A DNA stretch of 64,000 nucleotides from Cryobacterium lactosi (GTDB lineage Bacteria; Actinomycetota; Actinomycetes; Actinomycetales; Microbacteriaceae): positions 336,532 through 400,531 of the forward strand of contig NZ_SOHM01000031.1 of the NCBI RefSeq assembly GCF_004403945.1, given 5' to 3'. The notes beneath the pieces are model-generated. The model saw only the letters and a program-made list of their open reading frames with translations, did not search any database and was not told where the DNA came from. Of the stretch, positions 1 through 7,724 are shown piece after piece (position 1 is the first letter of the stretch; every line of letters starts with the position of its first letter). The translations under genes and the position numbers were made by a program.

Positions 1-1
1 G

Positions 2-553
2 ACACCGGTGCCGACGGATGCGCCGACGCCGGTCCCGACGACGGCCCCGACCGGAACACCGGCACCGGTGCCGAGCGGCGAGCCGACCCCGCTGCCGACT
101 GCGGCACCGACCCCGACCGCCCCGGTCCCGGTGGCGACGGCCGCTCTGATCGACTCCGCGCGCGGACCGGTGTCGGTGCCTGCAGCCGCGAAGCCGGGGG
201 ACACCGTCACGGTCACCGTCGGCCGCAGTCTCGCGAGTGACCTCGTGAACGTCTGGCTACACTCCACGCCGACGCTGTTGGCGTCCACGACGGTCACCGC
301 CGCGGGCACCGTGCAGGTCGTCATCCCGGCCGGTACGGCGCCGGGAGCGCACCGCATCGTGGTGGTGGCCGAGGACGGCACGCTGATCGGCTGGGACGAC
401 ATCCGCGTCGGCTCCGAGACGGCGGCGTCCCAGATCCCCGGCACGCTGGCGAGCACCGGCGCGAACCTCGCCCTACCCGGACTCCTCGCGCTGCTTCTGG
501 TGCTGGCGGGCGGGACTGTGCTGGTGCTCCGCCGTCGTGGTGCGACGGGGTAG
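2..553 (+). CDS. Partial cell-wall-anchored surface protein (C-terminal part)
   Basis: The frame is already open at the left edge, so the 5' end is missing. The visible part starts with about 40 residues of Pro/Thr/Ala-rich low-complexity stalk (PTDAPTPVPTTAPT-like). A compact beta-rich region of about 90 residues follows, then a sorting signal: LASTG, a hydrophobic segment (LALPGLLALLLVLAGGTVLVL) and a basic RRRG tail. LAXTG is the motif favoured by actinobacterial class E sortases, so covalent wall attachment is inferred. The stalk would carry the missing ectodomain away from the wall. The ectodomain function cannot be read from this fragment. Confidence 0.75.
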   Translation, partial: TPVPTDAPTPVPTTAPTGTPAPVPSGEPTPLPTAAPTPTAPVPVATAALIDSARGPVSVPAAAKPGDTVTVTVGRSLASDLVNVWLHSTPTLLASTTVTAAGTVQVVIPAGTAPGAHRIVVVAEDGTLIGWDDIRVGSETAASQIPGTLASTGANLALPGLLALLLVLAGGTVLVLRRRGATG

Positions 554-661
554 CAGCCGCGCCGAGCAGCAGCATCCGTCCGGCGGCCGCACCCACGAGG
601 GGCGGTCGCCGGACTTCGTTGCGTCGGCGGAGACGCATCCGGTCACGCCGTCGACTTGCGG

Positions 662-677
662 ATACCCCCTGGGGTAT
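662..677. promoter_or_regulatory. CsoR/CstR-like operator, copy 1
   Basis: ATACCCCCTGGGGTAT has 7-bp inverted arms (ATACCCC/GGGGTAT) around a 2-bp centre. It ends 14 bp before the start of the CoA-disulfide-reductase gene, where a repressor would block the promoter; CAGACT at 680-685 lies 6 nt before the ATG and could be a -10 box. GC-tract palindromes with AT flanks are typical of CsoR/RcnR-family repressors, including persulfide-sensing CstR. Two near-identical copies lie at 39291 and 52010. No CsoR-type repressor gene is in the window. Confidence 0.7.
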
Positions 678-691
678 AGCAGACTGGTGTT

Positions 692-2368
692 ATGACCCAG
701 AATCGATACGTCATCATCGGCGGCGTCGCCGGCGGTATGTCCGCCGCCACCCGCCTCCGCCGCCTCGACGAGAACGCCCAGATCATCGTGTTCGAACGCG
801 GCGGCCACGTCTCGTTCGCCAACTGCGGCCTGCCGTACTACCTCGGTGGTGTCATCGAGGAGCGCTCCAGCCTGCTGCTGCAGACGCCGGCCACGCTCGG
901 AGCCCGGTTCAACCTCGACGTGCGCGTGCGCACCGAAGTGATCGGCATCGACAGCGCGGCCAAGACCGTCACCGTGCGCGACCTCGCCAGCGGCCAGGAG
1001 ACGACCGAGTCTTACGACGCGCTCGTGCTCTCGCCCGGCGCCTCGCCCGTGCGCCCGCCGCTGCCCGGCGGCGAGCGGATGCTCACCCTGCGCGACATCG
1101 ACGACGTCGACGCGGCCATGCGCGCCCTCGAGGTGGCGCCCCAGAGCGCCCTCGTGATCGGCGCCGGCTTCATCGGCCTCGAGATGGTGGAGAACCTGGT
1201 GCACCGGGGCCTGGACGTCACGCTGGTGGAGCTCGGCGATCAGGTGCTGCCGCCGCTCGACCCCGAGATGGCCGGCCCCGTCGCCGAGCGGCTGCGGGCC
1301 GCGGGCGTCAGCGTGCGCCTGGGCACCCAGGTCGCCGAAATCGGCGAGAACACCGCCACCCTCAGTGACGGCAGTGTCGTCGCCGCCGACTTCGTGCTCG
1401 CCGCCATCGGTGTGCGGCCCGACACCGCCCTGGCCAAGGCCGCCGGCCTCACCCTCGGCGAACGCGGCGGCATCGCGGTGGACGATCAGCTGCGCACCAG
1501 CGACCCCGACATCTACGCCATCGGCGACGCGGTGGAGAAGACCGACGCGATCTCGGGCGAACAACGCCTGGTGGCCCTCGCCGGTCTCGCCAACCGCCAC
1601 GGACGCCTGGTCGCCGACGTCATCACCGGCAAGAGAATCCGGGTGCGTCCGGCCCTCGGCACCGCCGTGGTGGGCATGATGGGCCTCACCATCGCCGCCA
1701 CCGGCTGGAACGAGAAGTTGCTCCGCGCCCGCGGGCGCAACATCCGGGTGTTCCACACCCACCCCGCCTCGCACACCGGCTACTACCCCGGCGCGGAGTC
1801 GATGGCGCTGAAACTCGTCGTGGACGCCGACACCGACGCCATCCTCGGCGCCCAGGGTGTGGGCGGTGGCGGGGTCGACAAGCGCATCGATGTGATCGCG
1901 ACGGCCATGGCCGGCGGCATCACGGCATCCGAGCTCGCCGACCTCGAACTGGCTTACGCCCCGCAGTTCTCCTCGGCCAAGGACCCGGTGAACATGCTCG
2001 GCTACGTGGCCCTGAACGCCGCGGAGGGCCTGACCCCCTCGGTGCAGTGGCACGAACTCGATGCCGCCCGCGCGGCCGGCGCCACGCTGGTGGATGTGCG
2101 GACGGCGGGGGAGTACGCCGAGGCCGCCATTCCCGGCTCGGTGAACATCCCGCTCGATGACATCCGCGCCCGCCAGGCCGAGCTGCCCGCGGGCCGACTG
2201 ATCGTGCACTGCAAGGTGGGCCAGCGCGGCCACACCGCCGTGCGGCTGCTCGCGCAGCTGGGCCGCGACGCCGTCAACCTCGACGGCGGCTATCTCACCT
2301 GGGCCGCCGGCACGGATGCGGCGCAGAGCGACCGCGAGCGCGCCGACGCAGCGCTGATCCCTGCCTGA
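692..2368 (+). CDS. CoA-disulfide reductase-like flavoprotein fused to rhodanese
   Basis: 558 aa. Residues 1-445 form a class III pyridine-nucleotide-disulfide oxidoreductase: FAD-binding GGVAGGMSAA at the N-terminus, the single redox cysteine C45 in FANCGLPYY, a second dinucleotide fold (VIGAGFIGLEM), the FAD motif IYAIGDA and the C-terminal dimerisation domain. A rhodanese domain follows, with active-site C507 in HCKVGQRGH. Such fusions reduce CoA disulfide or persulfide, with the rhodanese moving sulfane sulfur. The gene has no clear Shine-Dalgarno and lies directly behind a CsoR-like operator. The Cys-rich mini-gene at 2408 is 39 nt downstream and probably co-transcribed. A role in polysulfide or persulfide detoxification is inferred. 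Confidence 0.9.
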   Translation: MTQNRYVIIGGVAGGMSAATRLRRLDENAQIIVFERGGHVSFANCGLPYYLGGVIEERSSLLLQTPATLGARFNLDVRVRTEVIGIDSAAKTVTVRDLASGQETTESYDALVLSPGASPVRPPLPGGERMLTLRDIDDVDAAMRALEVAPQSALVIGAGFIGLEMVENLVHRGLDVTLVELGDQVLPPLDPEMAGPVAERLRAAGVSVRLGTQVAEIGENTATLSDGSVVAADFVLAAIGVRPDTALAKAAGLTLGERGGIAVDDQLRTSDPDIYAIGDAVEKTDAISGEQRLVALAGLANRHGRLVADVITGKRIRVRPALGTAVVGMMGLTIAATGWNEKLLRARGRNIRVFHTHPASHTGYYPGAESMALKLVVDADTDAILGAQGVGGGGVDKRIDVIATAMAGGITASELADLELAYAPQFSSAKDPVNMLGYVALNAAEGLTPSVQWHELDAARAAGATLVDVRTAGEYAEAAIPGSVNIPLDDIRARQAELPAGRLIVHCKVGQRGHTAVRLLAQLGRDAVNLDGGYLTWAAGTDAAQSDRERADAALIPA

Positions 2369-2407
2369 GCCTCACCACCATTACCGATCCATACTGAGGA
2401 GCAACTC

Positions 2408-2524
2408 ATGTGTAGCGCAGTCCGATGCAACACCTGCGGCAAGATCACCTGGGCCGGCTGCGGCGAACACGTCGCCAGCGTCATGGCCGATGTGCCGCCC
2501 GCCCAGCGGTGCACTTGCAAGTAG
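2408..2524 (+). CDS. 38-aa Cys-rich mini-protein, paralogue of the gene at 39089
   Basis: Starts MCSAVRCNTCGKITWAGCG and ends in CTCK. GAGGAG at 2396-2401 lies 6 nt before the ATG, a good ribosome binding site. Six cysteines include a CxxC pair and the core TCGK-TWAGCG-HV-VM, which is shared with the 55-aa protein at 39089-39256. The spacing suggests a small metal (zinc) site or a sulfur-accepting site. It follows the CoA-disulfide-reductase gene in the same operon and so should share its CsoR-like control. No function is known to me; a role as persulfide carrier or metal/thiol sensor is speculation. Confidence 0.75.
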   Translation: MCSAVRCNTCGKITWAGCGEHVASVMADVPPAQRCTCK

Positions 2525-2576
2525 CGCGTCGAACCCATCCGTAACGCGGTGAGTTGCCGCTAGGCGCCCCTGCGCC

Positions 2577-2707
2577 GAGAAGGCAGTTGGGGGCAGTGTG
2601 GCGCGTCAAGACTGACCCCAACTGCCCTCTCGCGGGAGCCCCCTCTGCTGAGAAGGCAGTTGGGGGCACTCTGGGGCACCAGAACTGGCCTCAAGTGCCC
2701 TCTCGCG
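2577..2707. repeat. Two tandem hairpin repeats between convergent genes
   Basis: Two units of about 58 bp (2577-2634 and 2650-2707) share the same 19-bp left end, which starts GAGAAGGCAGTTGGGG. Each ends in a CTGCCCTCTCGCG or GTGCCCTCTCGCG right arm that folds back on the left end. Unit 1 is nearly perfect; the right arm of unit 2 has diverged. They fill the space between the mini-protein stop and the LacI-type gene stop, so a transcription-terminating role is possible, though two copies 73 bp apart also fit a REP-like mobile palindrome. Confidence 0.65.
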
Positions 2708-2731
2708 AAGGATGACCCGGGTGCGAGGGCA

Positions 2732-3694
2732 TCAGCCGGCGACGGACCAGCGCACCGGCACGGCCAGCTTCGCCGGCGCATCCGCGTGTTCGCCGGGGGA
2801 GCTGAGCCGTTCGAGCAGGCGCTGCATGGCCAGGCGGCCGAGCTCCTCGCCGTCGACCTCGATCGAGGGCGCACCCAGCAGGCCGAGGGCCGCCACGACG
2901 CCGTCGTCGGCGCTCACCACCACGTCGCCGGGCACCTTGAGACCGCGAGCGTTCAGCCCGAAGATGAGCCCGAGCGAGATCGACGCCGCATAGGAGATCA
3001 CCGCGGTCGCCCCCGAGGCGACGACGGCCTCTACGGCCTCGACCCCGGAGGCGACGGTGGCCGGGTAGGGGCCGAGCACGGTGAGAGCAGAGCGGCCGGC
3101 AGTCGCATCCTGCACCGCCGTGATGCGTTGCGCATTCTGCCAGGACCGGTCCGGGCCGCCGACGAACGCGATCGAGGTGTGCCCGCGGTCGATGAACCCG
3201 CGGGCCAGCTCGCCGAAGGCCGTGGCCGTATCGGCGGAGACCGAGGGCAGCCCGTCGATCTCCCGGTCGATCAACACGCTCGGGATGCCGGTCGCCGCCG
3301 CCGTGACGACGTCGTCATCTCCGCGAGGCGCTGCGATGAGGAACCCGTCGACCTGCCTGGACAGGGTCTCCAGCGCGGCGATGTCGGCGGGGGAGTCCAG
3401 GCCGTGAACCGCGATGGTGAGGTGCAGGCCGGAGGCGGCTGCCTGTTCCTGGGCGCCACGGATGATGGGGGTGAAGAAACTGTTCTCCAGGGTGGGCACC
3501 ACTATGGCCACCAGTCCTGTGCGCCCGCCGGCCAGGGCCTGGGCGGTGCGGTTGGGCACGAAGCCCAAGACTCGCGCCGAGTCGAGGACCCTCGCTACGG
3601 TGGCCGGCGACACCAGCGACGGCTTGCTCAGGGCGCGCGATGCGGTCGCCTTGGAGACTCCGGCGTGCTGCGCGACGTGGTCCAGAGTTGCCAC
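2732..3694 (-). CDS. LacI-family transcriptional regulator
   Basis: 320 aa. The GTG at 3694 gives VATLDHVAQHAGVSKATASRAL, a standard LacI helix-turn-helix at the very N-terminus; the frame stays open upstream, but AGGAC just before this GTG and the family's usual length support it. The hinge region is followed by a periplasmic-binding-protein-like sensor domain (GLVAIVVPTLENSFFTPIIRGAQEQA onward). It is divergent from the ABC-transporter/deaminase operon, and the palindrome at 3786-3819 lies between them. It most likely represses that operon, and perhaps itself, until the imported substrate binds. The effector cannot be read from sequence. Confidence 0.92.
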   Translation of the reverse strand: MATLDHVAQHAGVSKATASRALSKPSLVSPATVARVLDSARVLGFVPNRTAQALAGGRTGLVAIVVPTLENSFFTPIIRGAQEQAAASGLHLTIAVHGLDSPADIAALETLSRQVDGFLIAAPRGDDDVVTAAATGIPSVLIDREIDGLPSVSADTATAFGELARGFIDRGHTSIAFVGGPDRSWQNAQRITAVQDATAGRSALTVLGPYPATVASGVEAVEAVVASGATAVISYAASISLGLIFGLNARGLKVPGDVVVSADDGVVAALGLLGAPSIEVDGEELGRLAMQRLLERLSSPGEHADAPAKLAVPVRWSVAG

Positions 3695-3785
3695 TGAGGT
3701 CCTGCCTAACTGATCGAGGTGACCTGGAGGTTTTACGTGGTCGTAACATTCGCGGCCCAAACGGGGGTGCTGTCTGCCCTAGGTT

Positions 3786-3819
3786 GGAATGAAACCGGTT
3801 GCACAACCGGTTTCATTCC
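3786..3819. promoter_or_regulatory. 34-bp perfect palindrome, LacI-type operator
   Basis: Two perfect 16-bp arms (GGAATGAAACCGGTTG and its complement) flank a CA centre, so the core contains two AACCGGTT elements. CG-centred palindromes of this kind are classical LacI-family sites. It lies between the regulator (start 3694) and the first permease gene (3848). A possible -10 box TAGTAT is at 3824-3829, so a bound repressor would cover the -35 region. Confidence 0.85.
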
Positions 3820-3847
3820 CTCTTAGTATGCCGAAGGTTATCCCTGT

Positions 3848-4669
3848 ATGTCTCGAAAACCAGCACTACTGCTCATACCGGGTCTGGTGTTCATTCTGTT
3901 CGGTTTTGCCATCCCATCGGCAATCATGCTGCTGGCGCCGCCGTCGACGGACACTGCTGACGTCTTCTTGCGGTTCGGCGCGATGCTCACCGATCCGTAT
4001 GACCTGGCGATCATCTGGCGCACCGTGCGGATCGGCCTCATCGTCACCGCCGCCTGCGTGGTGCTGGGCTTCCCGATCGCGTACCTGCTGGCCCGCTCCA
4101 CCTCCCGTTTCGCCGGGATGTGGCTGGCGCTGGCGATCTTCCCGCTGCTGCTGAGCAACGTGGTGCGCACCTTCGGCTGGCTCGTGATCCTCGGCAGCCA
4201 GGGCGCCTTCGGCCAGCTGCTCGTGGTGCTCGGCATCACCGACCAGCCGCCGCAACTGCTCTACACAGAGCTGGCCATCGTGCTCGGCCTCATCCAGCTG
4301 TTCCTGCCCCTGGCCGTGATCTCCTGCTACTCCGCGGTGGCCCAGGTCGACGCCGGTCTCGACCACGCCGCCCGGGGCCTGGGCGCCACCAAATCGCAGA
4401 CCCTCTGGCAGATCGTGATCCCGCTGTCCCGCCCCGGCATCCTCATCGCCGGCACACTGGTCTTCGCCGGCGCGACGACCGCGTACACCACGCCCTACCT
4501 GCTCGGCGGTTCCAGCCAGCGGATGCTCTCCACCCAGCTGTTCTCCTACGCCAGCGTCAGCGTCGACTGGGCTGCCGCATCCGCCACGGCGCTGATCATG
4601 ACCATGTTGGTGTTCCTGGTCTCCGGGCTCTCGTCGCTGATCTCCCGCAAGGCGGGGGTGACCTCGTGA
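3848..4669 (+). CDS. ABC transporter permease, PotB type
   Basis: 273 aa integral membrane protein. An N-terminal membrane anchor (LLLIPGLVFILFGFAIPSAIMLL) is followed by a block of further helices. The cytoplasmic EAA-type loop is recognisable in DHAARGLGATKSQTLWQIVIPLSRPGI. It resembles permease 1 of polyamine/2-aminoethylphosphonate/Fe3+ type importers. It is first in a five-gene operon and overlaps the next permease by 4 nt (GTGA), suggesting translational coupling. The operator at 3786 controls it by position. Substrate is unproven; the downstream deaminase-like gene points to a purine-like compound more than to putrescine. Confidence 0.9.
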   Translation: MSRKPALLLIPGLVFILFGFAIPSAIMLLAPPSTDTADVFLRFGAMLTDPYDLAIIWRTVRIGLIVTAACVVLGFPIAYLLARSTSRFAGMWLALAIFPLLLSNVVRTFGWLVILGSQGAFGQLLVVLGITDQPPQLLYTELAIVLGLIQLFLPLAVISCYSAVAQVDAGLDHAARGLGATKSQTLWQIVIPLSRPGILIAGTLVFAGATTAYTTPYLLGGSSQRMLSTQLFSYASVSVDWAAASATALIMTMLVFLVSGLSSLISRKAGVTS

Positions 4670-5460
4670 AGGGACGCCCGATCCTCGGCACCCTCGCGGT
4701 GCTCGGCTACGTCATCATGATCGTGCCGATCCTCTTCGTCGTCTCCACGGCGTTCACCGCCGGCGACGCCCTCACCTTCCCGCCGCAGGGCGTGTCGCTG
4801 CGCTGGTTCGGCGAGGCCCTGGCCTACCAGCCATTCGTCGGCGCGCTACTGTCGAGCCTGCAGCTGGCCGTGGTGTCCACCGCGCTCGCGCTGCTGCTCG
4901 GCGTGCCCGTCACCCTGGCCATCCAGCGCGGCAAGATCCCTGGCAAGTCGCTCGTCGAGGGCCTGTTCCTGTCCCCGCTCGTGGTACCGGAGCTCGTGGT
5001 GGGCCTGGCGCTGTACCAGCAGATCATGATCGGGCTGCACCAGACCTCGTTTGTGGCGCTGCTCGTGGGCCACACCGTGCTCCTGCTGCCCTACGCGGTG
5101 CGGGTCACCGGCGCTTCGCTGGCCCTCGCCGATCCTGCCGTCGAAGAGGCCGCCCGCGGGCTCGGCGCCTCCCCGTTACGCACCTTCTTCTCGGTGACGC
5201 TGCCGCTGCTGCGCCCGGGCATCTTCTCGGCCGGATTGCTCAGCTTCGTCACCTCGTTCAACAACGTGCCGCTGTCGCTGCTGCTGCAGAGCCGGCAGTT
5301 CCGCACCCTGCCCGTCACGATGCTCGATTACGTGCAGCAGTCCTACGACCCGATGATCGCGGCGATGTCCACGCTCATCCTCGCGGGCACCGTCGTGATC
5401 GCCATCGTCGCCGAGAAAACCCTCGGTTTTGCCAAGATCTTCGGAGGAATCAACAAATGA
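4666..5460 (+). CDS. ABC transporter permease, PotC type
   Basis: 264 aa. I place the start at GTG 4666, overlapping the stop of the previous permease (GTGA), because it yields the expected N-terminus VKGRPILGTLAVLGYVIMIVPILFVVSTAF; the frame remains open upstream but only as a shadow of the first permease. Several membrane helices and the EAA loop EEAARGLGASPLRTFFSVTLPLLRPGIFSA are visible. It pairs with the upstream permease to form the heterodimeric channel and is followed, with a 4-nt ATGA overlap, by the ATPase gene. Confidence 0.92.
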   Translation: MKGRPILGTLAVLGYVIMIVPILFVVSTAFTAGDALTFPPQGVSLRWFGEALAYQPFVGALLSSLQLAVVSTALALLLGVPVTLAIQRGKIPGKSLVEGLFLSPLVVPELVVGLALYQQIMIGLHQTSFVALLVGHTVLLLPYAVRVTGASLALADPAVEEAARGLGASPLRTFFSVTLPLLRPGIFSAGLLSFVTSFNNVPLSLLLQSRQFRTLPVTMLDYVQQSYDPMIAAMSTLILAGTVVIAIVAEKTLGFAKIFGGINK

Positions 5461-6476
5461 CCAGTGCGGCCGAATTCACCGGGGTCACCCAGTCGTACGG
5501 CGACACCGTCGCCGTGGAAAACCTCAACCTTGAGATCGAGGAGGGCAAGCTCACCACCCTGCTCGGCCCCAGCGGCTGCGGCAAGACCACCACACTGCGG
5601 ATGCTGGCCGGCTACATCACCCCGAGCGCCGGCACCATCACCATCAACGGCGCCGACGCCACCCGGCTGCCGCCGGAGAAGCGAAACCTCGGCATGGTCT
5701 TCCAGTCCTACGCCCTCTTCCCACACCTCACGGTGGCCGACAACGTGGGCTTCGGGCTCAAGCTGCGGAAGGTCCCCACGGATAAGCGCCGAGAGCTGGT
5801 CATGGCGAACCTCGACCTGGTGGGCCTGGCCCACCTGGCCGACCGCAAGCCCAAGGCCCTCTCCGGCGGCCAGCAGCAGCGAGTCGCCTTGGCCCGCGCC
5901 ATCGCGATCAGCCCGTCGCTGCTGCTGCTCGACGAGCCGCTGTCCAACCTTGACGCCAGGCTCCGGGTGCAAATGCGCAGCGAGATCCGCCGCATCCAGG
6001 GCGAAACCGGCCTCACCGTGGTGCTCGTCACCCACGACCAGGAGGAGGCCCTGGAGATGAGCGACACCATGGTCGTGATGCGCGCGGGCAAGGTCATGCA
6101 GACCGGTGCCCCCGCCACGGTGTTCACCGCCCCGGCCAACCGGTTCGTGGCCGACTTCCTCGGCTACGAGAACTTCCTCAGCCAGAGTGACGGCAGCCTG
6201 CTCACCGTGCGGCCCGAGCATCTGCGGGTCTCCGCCGCCGGCCTGGAGCCGTCGACCGCCGGCCTCACCGTGTCGGCCGTGGTCAGGGAGTCCGTCTACC
6301 GCGGGGTCGACCATATCGTCACCATGACGGCCGCGGATGCCACCGGCACACCGATCACCCTCGTCTCGACCACCCGGCGGGACACCCTCACCGCCGACGC
6401 CGGCTTCCTGCCCGGCGACCTCGTCGTAGCCCAGGCGCGCGACCACGAAATCGTGCGCCTGAGCGCCGACAACTAA
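5457..6476 (+). CDS. ABC transporter ATP-binding protein, PotA type
   Basis: 339 aa. Walker A GPSGCGKTT, Q-loop FQSYALFPHLTV, signature LSGGQQQRVALARA, Walker B LLLLDEPLSNLD and the switch histidine THDQEEALEMSD are all present, so the ATPase should be active. Beyond residue about 235 there is a C-terminal TOBE-like region (LLTVRPEHLRVS onward), usual for PotA/FbpC-type ATPases and often regulatory. The ATG overlaps the TGA of the preceding permease. It energises the importer encoded by its neighbours. Confidence 0.95.
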   Translation: MTSAAEFTGVTQSYGDTVAVENLNLEIEEGKLTTLLGPSGCGKTTTLRMLAGYITPSAGTITINGADATRLPPEKRNLGMVFQSYALFPHLTVADNVGFGLKLRKVPTDKRRELVMANLDLVGLAHLADRKPKALSGGQQQRVALARAIAISPSLLLLDEPLSNLDARLRVQMRSEIRRIQGETGLTVVLVTHDQEEALEMSDTMVVMRAGKVMQTGAPATVFTAPANRFVADFLGYENFLSQSDGSLLTVRPEHLRVSAAGLEPSTAGLTVSAVVRESVYRGVDHIVTMTAADATGTPITLVSTTRRDTLTADAGFLPGDLVVAQARDHEIVRLSADN

Positions 6477-6515
6477 CTCACAGCACCCCCGAATCCCCCC
6501 ACCAAAGGAATCCCC

Positions 6516-7613
6516 ATGTCCCACGCATCCCCTCGCCGGCGCACCGCGGTTCTCGGTCTCGCCTTCGTCGCCACGGCCGCCCTGCTGGCCGGTTGCTCCG
6601 CCACCCCCGCGCCCACGGCCACCCTCGAACCCGGCGAGACCGCCAGCGGCAGCATCGTCGTGAGCACCTTCCCGTTCGGCGTCGAGGAGTTCCAGCAGGC
6701 CATCGTCGACCCGTTCGAAGAGGCCACCGGCATCACCGTCGAACTGGACACGGGCAGCAACGCCGACCGCCTGTCCAAGCTTGAGCTCAACGGCGACGCC
6801 TCCGGCATCGACGTGATGCTGATCTCCGACTACTACGCGGCGCTCGGCCAGTCCAAGGACCTCTTCGCCCCCGTCGACGAGGCCGAGGTGCCCAACCTCG
6901 CCGAGATCAGCGACTTCGCCAAGGAGGCCCAGTACGACGGCCCCGCCTACAGCTACCAGCTGAACGGCACCCTGTACCGCACCGACCAGATGACCGCGGA
7001 GCAGGCCGCCGACTGGGAGACCTTCGGCGACCCGGAGTACGCCGGCAAGATCGCCATGCCCGACATCTCGGTGACGGCCGGGCAGCTCACGGTCTCCGGT
7101 ATCGCGGATGTCTTCGGATCGGACCCGTACGACGTCGATGAGGCGTTCAGCACCATGGCCTCCTGGAACGACAACGTGCTGCAGTACTACACGTCCTCGA
7201 CCGAGGTCTCCAGCCTGCTCAGCCAGGGTGAGATCGCGGCGGCGCCGGCACTGAGCGGCTTCGCCACCAGCCTGGTCGCATCCGGCGCGCCCATCGCCTG
7301 GACCGCCCCGGCCGAGGGCAAGTTCATGGCCACCAACCGGGCCATGATCCCGGTGGGCGCACCGAACACCCCCGCGGCGAACGCGTTCATCGACTACCTG
7401 CTCTCGGTCGAAGCGCAGACCTCCTCCGCCGCGATCGTCGGCGACCTGCCGGTCAACCCGGGCGCCACAGTTCCCGCCGAGCTCACCGAGATCGCAGGCG
7501 AAGCCGCGACCGACCCGATCGGCGACGGCTACAGCACCCTCGACATCGACACGATCGTCAAGAACCGCACCGCATGGGTCGACAGGTTCGCCCGCGAGGT
7601 CTCCTCGCGCTAA
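6516..7613 (+). CDS. Extracellular solute-binding lipoprotein, PotD-like
   Basis: 365 aa. The leader ends in the lipobox LLAGC with the acylated Cys near residue 28, so the mature protein should be tethered outside the membrane. A Thr/Ala/Pro linker leads into a family 1/8-like binding fold (IVVSTFPFGVEEFQQAIVDPFEEATGITVELDTG). AAAGGA lies about 7 nt before the ATG, and the gene begins 39 nt after the ATPase stop. It delivers substrate to the two permeases. A GC-rich hairpin follows at 7635-7667, perhaps keeping this transcript more abundant than the deaminase message. Confidence 0.92.
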   Translation: MSHASPRRRTAVLGLAFVATAALLAGCSATPAPTATLEPGETASGSIVVSTFPFGVEEFQQAIVDPFEEATGITVELDTGSNADRLSKLELNGDASGIDVMLISDYYAALGQSKDLFAPVDEAEVPNLAEISDFAKEAQYDGPAYSYQLNGTLYRTDQMTAEQAADWETFGDPEYAGKIAMPDISVTAGQLTVSGIADVFGSDPYDVDEAFSTMASWNDNVLQYYTSSTEVSSLLSQGEIAAAPALSGFATSLVASGAPIAWTAPAEGKFMATNRAMIPVGAPNTPAANAFIDYLLSVEAQTSSAAIVGDLPVNPGATVPAELTEIAGEAATDPIGDGYSTLDIDTIVKNRTAWVDRFAREVSSR

Positions 7614-7634
7614 CCCGGCGACACCCCAAGCAGC

Positions 7635-7667
7635 GGCGGCCGCCCGACCCCCCGGCGGGCGGTCGCC
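7635..7667 (+). terminator. GC-rich hairpin between binding-protein and deaminase genes
   Basis: GGCGGCCGCCCG (7635-7646) and CGGGCGGTCGCC (7656-7667) form a 12-bp stem with one mismatch and a 9-nt loop. No T-run follows, so it could be a U-less terminator, an attenuator, or a 3' stabiliser for the binding-protein mRNA. Confidence 0.45.
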
Positions 7668-7724
7668 GCCCCATCGCCCGCACCACCGCCCGATCACCCC
7701 GTTCCAGTAATCACCGTGAAAGCC

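Noticed and set aside
473..2233. Long minus-strand open frame opposite the CoA-disulfide reductase
   Set aside because: His/Gly/Val/Asp-rich composition with no domain; it mirrors a well-conserved plus-strand gene, a usual effect of high GC.
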